Below, piece after piece: positions 57,445-64,000 of a stretch of DNA of 64,000 nucleotides (positions are counted from its first letter, which is position 1; every line of letters begins with the position of its first letter). This DNA comes from Triangularia verruculosa. Taxonomy: Eukaryota > Ascomycota > Sordariomycetes > Sordariales > Podosporaceae. Location of the stretch: positions 124,001 to 188,000 of the forward strand of contig MU863934.1 of NCBI GenBank assembly GCA_033296885.1, read 5' to 3'. The notes under the pieces were generated by a model that searched no databases, had not been told where the DNA came from, and worked only from the letters and a program-made list of their open reading frames with translations. A program made the position numbers and the translations under genes.

Positions 57445-59047
57445 CTAATTGCCCTTCTTCCTCGATCTCATAAACTCCCTCAGCTGCTCGACCTTGCTCA
57501 CAAAGAACGTTCCCTTCCGGTCGTCCTTCCAGACGAGCACGCCCACCTCGGCCGCATAGTCGGCCAGCTGCCTGTACTCCTCCATGCTCTCAAAGTCCTT
57601 GAACTGGAACCCGGGCGTCTTAAGCATCCGCTGGGACTCGAGCTGCCACAGCCTGATCTGGTCGACCACCGTCGGGGGCAGCACCGACGTGCCCTTGATG
57701 GCTGCAGCGCGGACCATTTGCGGATGGGCGTGAGCGGCGAGGTACTCGATAATCTGGTTTGCCGTGATGCCGTCCTTGATAGCTTCTCGGACGGACTCGC
57801 GGGTTAAACGGGCCGTGACCATGTTGGGAAACCGCATGTGGAGGCGGCAGAAGAGCTTAAGGATGGCGATTTGCAAGGGGGAGGATGTGTACGCGTATAT
57901 CCTGTAGTTGGTTTCCACGACTATCCCGCCGTTTTCATCTGCCGGGGGAGCATTTTCTCCCGTTGTGCCGAGGCTGCCAGCGTCGCCAGGGGTTTTCTTC
58001 GTCGCGGCGTCGATGCTGGCCGAGACTGACCGGAGGGCGGAGGAAGAGGTCAGGGTTGTTGCTAATCGGGTTGGGTAGTACTGTTGTGGCCTGTCACGGT
58101 CAATGTAAATGAGGCCAAAGTCTGCTAGGGCAGGTAGCATGTTTTTTCTGGTGTCTGTCAGGGCGGAGGTGTCGTATGCACGACCGAGCTCGAGGGAGGC
58201 GAGCATGAAGAGGAATGAGAGCATCTCGACGTTGTCTATGGGGGTACCAGTGATGTCTGTGCCCTGCTCTTTTGCGGCGGCCTTGTTTCGGTCTGCCGCC
58301 TCGAGCCAGAGGAGGAGAAGGGTCCACACCTGGGCATTGGCTTCCTGGAGGAGGAAGTTGAAGCCGTGCTCGCTGATTTGAACAAAGCCACCGTCGCCTT
58401 CTCGAACGAGACCACCCATCTTTAAGAGTTCCCTGACCGCTCGCTTGGGGCCGCCGCCCGCACCACCACGTCTGCCGCCCTCATCGGCTTTCATGGGCAC
58501 GCTGTTGACCACGTAGTATAAAATGTCCTGCCATATTCTGCCGGCCCAGTGGTCGAGATATTGAATATCGATTTTTGGGTCCACTGGGAGGGTGCTTGGC
58601 ACGCCGAAGCTGTTGTGTGACCCGCCGCCTTCGAGGGCTAACCGGAGGCTCTTCTTGAAGTTGGCCGTGAGTTGGATGTCGTTACCTTTCTTCGCCCGGG
58701 TCGACTGTGACACTTGAATAATGTGTAGCGAACGCAGGATTCCGATCGCTCGTTGGCTCGAAGCCTTCCCTTCTGGCCGCGTCCACAGCTCGAGATCATT
58801 GGTCGTGAACGGGGTCGGGCTGTATAGGAGAGCTTGGACATATACCTTTGCTGCGGGGGCGCGTTTGTTAGCAAAGTCGGTCTTCCAGATCAGGCAGATG
58901 GAGAGACATACCTAAATGTGGGAGCATGCGCCGGAAGATAGCAAAGGCTGTAGAGGGCTGCTGGTATAGCTTTCTAAACGTTGCGCCTGGCAGCTTCTCG
59001 AGATACTCAGAGAGCATGAAGGACGAAGGGCCAAAGGAGGAGGACAT
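57445..59047 (-). CDS. tfb2: TFIIH core subunit TFB2 (p52), 513 aa
   Basis: Exon 1 (59047-58912) and exon 2 (58850-57445) are joined across a 61-bp intron (GTATGT, GCTAAC branch, CCGCAG) that splits an Ala codon. The product starts MSSSFGPSSFMLSEYLEKLPG and contains the conserved TFB2 blocks: FRKLYQQPSTAFAIFRRMLP, KVYVQALLYSPTPFTTNDLE, GILRSLHIIQVS, YLDHWAGRIWQDILYYVVN, LLLLWLEAADRNK, EMLSFLFMLASLELGRAYDT, DFGLIYIDR and YRIYAYTSSPLQIAILKLFC. TFB2 anchors and stimulates the XPB/Ssl2 helicase in TFIIH, required for transcription initiation and nucleotide excision repair. A basic C-terminal end (REFMRSRKKGN) closes the Tfb5-binding region. A Gly-rich insertion (GGRRGGAGGGPKR) is lineage-type. 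Complete and apparently intact. Confidence 0.95.
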
Positions 59048-59755
59048 GATGGTTGGCTGCCCGGCGCACGCGTTGCTTATTGCTGATAAATTCCGCGATC
59101 ACTCCGGTTCGTCTCGGGTTCGCTCAGCGCATAGTCTTGTTTTTGTATATCTTAGTTTCGTCCAGTTCGGGGTATCGTCGATTATCGCAAGATGCGGAGT
59201 GGGTTGAGATGCTGGGGGTTCATTGAGGCGTTGTGAATTGGCTGTTGCAGACACCGTTCAGCGGCAGGCATCCCCAAAATCTGGAAGGCTGCCGCTGAAA
59301 GAATGGCAGGGATGGTTGACAAGGCCCCACATCGCGGCTAGTTCCGTTGAGCATCCGCGCTGTCGGGTGCTGTGGTGAACTTGCTTTTCCATTTACCTGT
59401 CCGGGCTCAGACGGCACTGTTTCAACAAGACATCGAAAAGAAGGGGCCGGAGGACAGGCTTTTTTACCAGGGGATTTCTAATGCAGATGTCAATACAGAG
59501 ATGGTGGAATCGCACACAAACGGGCACCTTGCTAGCCATGGTTGAATTCCCCACATGCCGAGTGTTGTGCCGGTTATCGGGTCTTGCACGACGTCACAGA
59601 GTGGGGGTTCGGGCTGTGTCCCGCGATGAACCAGATGTGTTTTTAAAGAGTTTCAACCCCCTTTAACTCGGTGTATGTATCAAACCGCCGCCAAAATGAC
59701 CGGAGTCAAACTGCCACCAGTGAGATTCGTGAGATCAGTATGACATAGAACCCCC
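59048..59755. other. Divergent intergenic region
   Basis: Promoters of TFB2 (minus) and the hotdog thioesterase (plus). No credible ORF. Confidence 0.5.
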
Positions 59756-60565
59756 ATGCGTGCTTCAGAAACGGAAGTCACTGACGTGTCCGAAAAGGTT
59801 CTCAAATCATTCATGGCCGAGTCTGGCCTGGAGCCGAGGTGGGTGTCCTTGGGGTTGCCGTTTGGAGTTCAGGAGTGCATAATTACTTAACCCTGTTTTT
59901 TTGACTCCAGATTGTTTGGGCCTCATGTAAGTGCCCGGTCCAGGAATTTTCCAGTTTGCCAGGTACAGATGTTAATCCGGTGTTGATAAAGCTTCGTGTC
60001 ATGAATGCGACAAAGGGCAAGGTTGACCTCGAGTTAGATATCACAAAAGATCATACGGTGACTTTCCGTCTGTCCTTTGAATCCCTTCCAAGACGGCTAC
60101 TTACAGAAAACCCTTAGAATCGTCTCAAGATCATTCATGGTGGCACAATTGCTAGTTTGGTTGACCTAGGCGGTTCCCTGGCCGTTGCCTCGGAAGGCTT
60201 GTATGCCACTGGCGTTTCTACCGACCTCAACGTCACCTACCTTAAATCCGGGGGTACAGTGGGAGACAAACTCCAAGCGACTGCTGAATGTGAAAAGAGT
60301 CCGTACATCTTCTGCCTCATCTCCAAAAGTAGTCCATCTCGCTGACACTTGCTTTCCAGTTGGCAAAACTCTAGCCTTCACCAAGGTCACCTTCACCAAT
60401 CCCCAGGGAGAACTCGTCGCTAGGGGTAGCCATACTAAGTACGCTTGCTTTTGATGGGACTATGATCTGCTCTAACCTCGATGCAGATATGTCACGGCAG
60501 CCTGGAAAGGAAGCCACCCATATACTCCTCCTGAGGGTGCTGAAATTGCGGATGAGGTGGACTAG
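59756..60565 (+). CDS. Hotdog-fold acyl-CoA thioesterase (ACOT13/PaaI type), 167 aa, six exons
   Basis: Exons are 59756-59838, 59911-59926 (16 nt), 59992-60057, 60118-60298, 60360-60438 and 60487-60565, totalling 504 nt and in frame. Five introns of 48-72 bp interrupt this small gene. The spliced product begins MRASETEVTDVSEKVLKSFM. It has the microexon segment LFGPH, the central NRLKIIHGGTIASLVDLGGS with the family HGG...D active-site helix, ATGVSTDLNVTYLKSG, GKTLAFTKVTFTNPQGELVA and a terminal RGSHTKYVTAAWKG. Such enzymes hydrolyse medium/long acyl-CoA in mitochondria or cytosol. Two joins use weak sites (an AAAG acceptor at 59991 and a GTCCGT donor at 60299), chosen because they rebuild the expected E-K-x-G-K-T-L-A-F strand. 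The absence of any long ORF makes this gene easy to miss. Confidence 0.85.
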
Positions 60566-61017
60566 TCGTTAGCGTCACATGTATGCAACGGAAGTATATG
60601 GATGGATACAGAGCGGTCTTTGCGTGTACTCACGAGATACCCCTGAATTGAAATTACATCACGCTCTCTTTGTCACGAAGCAGAGGCAAGAGCCACAGAG
60701 GAGCTTTGTCTAGGTACCTGACGGCCTTAACTGCTCCGCAACCCATCTGAAGTTTCCCGCATGTGGTCCCTGCGGTTGCACTCCATTCGATTCAAGCTAC
60801 CGCCGACAGAGAAAAAGCGGAAACTGTTGGCCGCGGGCACTTGCTTTCTTCGGCTCTTCGTGACCAACCCAATCGGTTTCATGCGGACAGGCAAGTAAGC
60901 GCGGTGCTCTCAGAAGGAGCAGCTTGACTTGAGACGAGGGCGTTCACTTGACCTGGTAGTGGGGCTAATAAGTCACCGTGACTGCCCGGGGAACAATTTC
61001 TCTAACCGATCCATCAA
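60566..61017. other. Intergenic, no gene seen
   Basis: 3' flank of the thioesterase and promoter of the third eqolisin-like gene; no credible ORF. Confidence 0.5.
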
Positions 61018-61024
61018 TATAAAA
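61018..61024 (+). promoter_or_regulatory. TATA box (TATAAAA)
   Basis: It lies 154 bp before the ATG at 61178 and is followed by a CT-rich leader. Confidence 0.6.
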
Positions 61025-61177
61025 GACACCTCTATTCTCAGTCTCTGTCTCACTCTTACTCTCCAGCCCAGGGACAACTTCCGCCGCCTCTACTCAATTT
61101 CACTGGAGCGCCACCCTTGCTCCCATCCTCATCAGAAAACACACTACAGCTCCCCATCATCCACAATCGTCGGCAAC

Positions 61178-62005
61178 ATGTATCTTCGCCTCCTCACCTG
61201 CGCCATTGCAGCTATAATGGCCCGTGTGGCCTTCGCTGTCAATAGCCCGTCTGTCCTCGGCATTGGCCGCCCAACCCATGGTAACAGTTCCAACTCCGCA
61301 GTTTCGAATGGTGTTGGCGTCCCATACTATACAGACAACTGGAGTGGTCTGTCAATCACCAAGACTCCCGAAGTTGGCATCTCCTTCGTCCAGGGTAACT
61401 TCACCATCCCAAATTTCCCTCAGATCAACAACGACACTTGGATGCGCATTGCGATTCAGTTGGACGGCAGTCTAGAGTGCGACACATCGTGGTTGACAGT
61501 CGGCATCGCGATCGACGGCAGCCTGCCCGAGTCTGAGCGTTATTCAGCCTTTTGGCAGTTCAACAATGAAACCACGCATTTCTTGAACTCGTCATTCCCC
61601 TTGTCCCCTGGAGACGACATTGGCCTTCAAATCATCCCCCACTCGACCACGTCGGCGAACATTGAGATTTACAATGCGATGACCAACATGCGACATGTGT
61701 CCGATTCTTCGAGTGACCAGCCGACGTGCCTGGTTAGTGCCGACTGGGTGATGCAGGCTTATCATGACCAAGTGGCGTCTGGTGAATGGGACCTCTATTT
61801 CAACACAACCAAGTGGGGTACCAGTGACGGGAAGGTGTGGACGGCAGGGCTTGGGAATGGGCCGGCAACCGAGCATTTGTGCCAGTTGATGGTACCGCCG
61901 TCGGACGACCCGAACGGCAGTCCCGAGTTCGACGTGTGGTGTTACATGACAGATTCATGGGGGCCCAGGCCGGGGCAGCTGAGATGTGTTCGCCATGCGA
62001 ACTGA
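61178..62005 (+). CDS. Secreted eqolisin-fold (peptidase G1-like) protein, third copy
   Basis: The ATG at 61178 is chosen because it begins a signal peptide (MYLRLLTCAIAAIMARVAFA); the frame is open 83 codons upstream through the TATA box and leader. Single exon, 275 aa. YTDNWSGLSI corresponds to the NWAG strand, GISFVQGNFTIPNFP to the next strand, CDTSWLTVGIAIDGS to the C...LQTGVDF segment, ERYSAFWQF to YDAWYEW, LSPGDDIGLQI to the ISAGD strand and CLVSADWVMQ to AEWIVE. By this alignment Gln is Thr and Glu is Asp, so the catalytic pair is not conserved. Several N-glycosylation sequons (NDT, NET, NSS, NTT) are present. It is about 33 kb from the tandem pair and has no intron. Confidence 0.8.
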   Translation: MYLRLLTCAIAAIMARVAFAVNSPSVLGIGRPTHGNSSNSAVSNGVGVPYYTDNWSGLSITKTPEVGISFVQGNFTIPNFPQINNDTWMRIAIQLDGSLECDTSWLTVGIAIDGSLPESERYSAFWQFNNETTHFLNSSFPLSPGDDIGLQIIPHSTTSANIEIYNAMTNMRHVSDSSSDQPTCLVSADWVMQAYHDQVASGEWDLYFNTTKWGTSDGKVWTAGLGNGPATEHLCQLMVPPSDDPNGSPEFDVWCYMTDSWGPRPGQLRCVRHAN

Positions 62006-62572
62006 GATGGGAACTGCACGTTGAAAGTAGGAGAATCCTGGAATCATCAATGGCGGGAGTCTTGAGCCATCTCTTCAAGCTGGCTTATCGCATCAAGAAT
62101 CATAGCATGGAATGAAAAGCACTTCTGTGTCACGGTTTGACTGCATATCCATGGTTATATCTGTTGTGTGCTGAGCGCTTTTAATGTTAGAGGCGGAGCC
62201 ATCGCGCCTTTCATGAAACAATGCTTTAGGTGCCTCTGACGTACTGACTTAAGCTAGAGATAAGTATGCGGACATGACCTAGTCAGAACTGAGGAACCGT
62301 ATAGATGTCAAGATATTTATTTGACTGGTAGACAAATCTCCAACCCCCTCCAGCCCCTTCATACATCCCGTTCAATGAACACAATTATCCTATTCTATGC
62401 AAATACAAAATGCAAAAATGATGGCATGTCCCGCCCATCTCCCCGAATAACGCCGAAATGTCAAATGGTATCCCAAAACCCCCGCCTGTGTATTATCTAA
62501 AATTTATCGTGTATCGTACTTTCATATATTCATCCCCTTGCCCGCTGGACCTGTTGAGAGATCTAGACTCAT
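62006..62572. other. Convergent intergenic region
   Basis: 3' flanks of facing genes, AT-richer; no credible ORF. Confidence 0.5.
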
Positions 62573-64000
62573 CTATGATGGAGGTTTGTGCACTGGGGGC
62601 GGTGTTAGAATCCCCACCGGCTCGGTTTCGGCTGAGACCACAATCGAAGGGGAGTTGAATCCGCTCGGTTGGATGGTGAGTGAACTGCCTGGCCTGACTG
62701 AAGGCGATGCGGTGTCTGGATTGTCGTTGTGGCGAGGGCCAGAGTCATGGGAGGCCCTGCCGCTGTTGGCATCCGGCCTGGACGAACCCCCTGGCACAAT
62801 CTGCAAGGAGGAAGTAGTGAGTTCTGGCCGCGAGGGCGGGTTCGGTGACAAAGCTCTGGACGATGACGGCGGACTGGGTCGTGTGAAACCCGCGACGCTT
62901 CCAGTGAAACTGTTTGCCCTAGACCGTCGCCGTCCACGATCATCGTCTTCTGCTCGGGGGGTGTTGTATATCTGTTCTAATAGGGCTAGGTTCGGGTGAC
63001 GAAAGGGTTCTCCTGGAATCTGTGGGTAGTCGCTTGCTTTGCCGTGCTGGAACTCAGAGTCGTCAAAAGTCTCTGGGGCTGCGGTGCCGAATAGTTTGCT
63101 GATGGTGCCGAGGGCCTTTGCGACCTTTCGTCGTTTCCCTGCATCAGGTCGGATGGGGGCGTCGGAGAGCTTGTCTTCGCTGATGCGTCCCGGCCCGGGC
63201 TGGCTGATGAAGAGCCCATTCTGCACGGAAAACTCGTCGTGGTGATGTGAGCAGTTGCAATGGCCAGAGGTAGGCCTTTCTGCAGCGACCATGTCTTCTG
63301 CCAGCAGCATGTAAAGGGAACCACAGGCGGCCAAGGCTGATGCGACGATGGGTGCCCATTGACCTGATATTTGAAGGTTAGTAGAGTGGTCGAAAAAGTA
63401 TTGAGTTATCGAAGACGTACCGACATTGGCCATGGGTTCTGTCTGCCACCTGACTGGGTCACTCCAGAAGTTCAGTTCCCCAACAACAAGGATCGCAACC
63501 ACAGCAGCTCCAAACACAGGAATTTCCACAACACTCAGGAAGCCCCTGATGATGTTATTCACGCTTTTCATCCTCTCAGGGGTGGCGCCATTCGTCCCAG
63601 TTTCCGGCTGATCGGTGTACTTCTCTCCAAAGCGCTCTTGCCAGTTCACCTTGAGGATCTTATCCCACATAGAGACCATCGAAAGGATGGCAGGAATGCA
63701 GCAGGCAGCGGAAAAGAGCGTTGCGGTGCCAAATTTCATGACGGTAGGCTCGGGAATGACATAGATTTCGTCTGCGCTGCCCTGTCGCATGGGAGAATAG
63801 GGCCCGTTATCGATAGAGCACACAAGACCACATAAGCTTTCGCCATATTTGAAAAGAGACTCGTCCGTGACACAGGGCACTGCCTCAGACCGGAAGAACT
63901 CGACCGTCAAGGCGACCAACCCGACAAGAATGATGCCTGCCCAGAGGAAGATGGTGTTTCGACCGGGGTTGTTGAAGTAAGTCGTTGACAGTCGAACTGT
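62573..64000 (-). CDS. Fungal integral membrane protein with disordered tail (partial, 5' end beyond window)
   Basis: The frame is open from the right edge (YFNNPGRNTIFLWAG...) and ends at 62573. A 57-bp in-frame intron (63364-63420, GTACGT, CTACTAAC branch, ATATCAG) is very likely removed, giving MANV-GQWAPIVASALAAC. Four membrane helices are visible: IFLWAGIILVGLVALTVEFF, ATLFSAACCIPAILSMVSMW, FLSVVEIPVFGAAVVAILVV and APIVASALAACGSLYMLLA. Between the first two is a Cys-containing loop (EAVPCVTDES, CGLVCSIDNG). The long cytosolic-type tail starts with a His/Cys patch (HCNCSHHHDEF) and continues Ser/Pro-rich. It resembles a conserved, uncharacterised membrane protein of filamentous ascomycetes; I cannot name it. 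The start codon and perhaps more exons are outside the window. Confidence 0.8.
   Translation of the reverse strand, partial: TVRLSTTYFNNPGRNTIFLWAGIILVGLVALTVEFFRSEAVPCVTDESLFKYGESLCGLVCSIDNGPYSPMRQGSADEIYVIPEPTVMKFGTATLFSAACCIPAILSMVSMWDKILKVNWQERFGEKYTDQPETGTNGATPERMKSVNNIIRGFLSVVEIPVFGAAVVAILVVGELNFWSDPVRWQTEPMANVGTSSITQYFFDHSTNLQISGQWAPIVASALAACGSLYMLLAEDMVAAERPTSGHCNCSHHHDEFSVQNGLFISQPGPGRISEDKLSDAPIRPDAGKRRKVAKALGTISKLFGTAAPETFDDSEFQHGKASDYPQIPGEPFRHPNLALLEQIYNTPRAEDDDRGRRRSRANSFTGSVAGFTRPSPPSSSRALSPNPPSRPELTTSSLQIVPGGSSRPDANSGRASHDSGPRHNDNPDTASPSVRPGSSLTIQPSGFNSPSIVVSAETEPVGILTPPPVHKPPS

Noticed and set aside
1..64000. Secondary-metabolite cluster, CRISPR array, integrated virus or intact transposon
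   Set aside because: No synthase, repeat-spacer array, capsid or polymerase gene, or transposase was seen anywhere in the window.

Overview
The window is nuclear DNA of a filamentous ascomycete, most likely a Sordariomycete close to Sordariales (Podospora/Chaetomium/Neurospora-like). Genes sit singly on both strands. Their introns are 48 to about 150 bp, with GTANGT-type donors, CTAAC/CTGAC branch sites and CAG/TAG acceptors. The proteins belong to typical Pezizomycotina families: a 26-residue copper metallothionein, a DUF8035-type protein, a Zn2Cys6 regulator and glutamic-peptidase-like secreted proteins. I see no bacterial features, no complete transposon, no CRISPR array and no tRNA I could defend.

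Layout: 1-1892 holds the 5' part of a nuclear-looking hypothetical gene (minus). 1893-12703 is a 10.8-kb gene-poor stretch. 12704-16821 carries three lineage-type hypothetical genes, one secreted and one with an RRPS array. 18378-18528 is the metallothionein. 19624-22129 has a small hypothetical gene, a decayed RING-finger relic and an intact RING gene. 23459-25581 encodes a copper amine oxidase. 26326-28832 holds two tandem eqolisin-fold secreted proteins. 29242-30755 is an internally duplicated F-box/zinc protein with a frameshift. 31313-36202 has the Zn2Cys6 regulator and fumarylacetoacetase. 37074-40060 is an SGNH-hydrolase/VCBS-repeat gene with two premature stops. 40562-42770 has an RNase H-like protein and a short-chain dehydrogenase. 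44427-44996 encodes a secreted Cys-containing protein. 45666-53581 holds the DUF8035-like gene, homocitrate synthase and a TANGO2/NRDE protein. 54511-56714 is a membrane protein gene with a reading-frame break. 57445-64000 holds TFIIH subunit TFB2, a hotdog thioesterase, a third eqolisin-like gene and a four-helix membrane protein cut by the right edge.

There is no obvious single pathway. Housekeeping genes (TFB2, homocitrate synthase, fumarylacetoacetase, TANGO2) are interspersed with secreted and fast-evolving genes. Two themes stand out. First, three eqolisin-like proteins have all apparently lost both catalytic residues. Second, several genes are broken or degenerate: the RING relic, SGNH/VCBS, the F-box homopolymer shift, the 54.5-kb gene and the RNase H-like protein. 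All exon joins were derived by eye from splice signals and reading-frame continuity; none was tested against transcripts.
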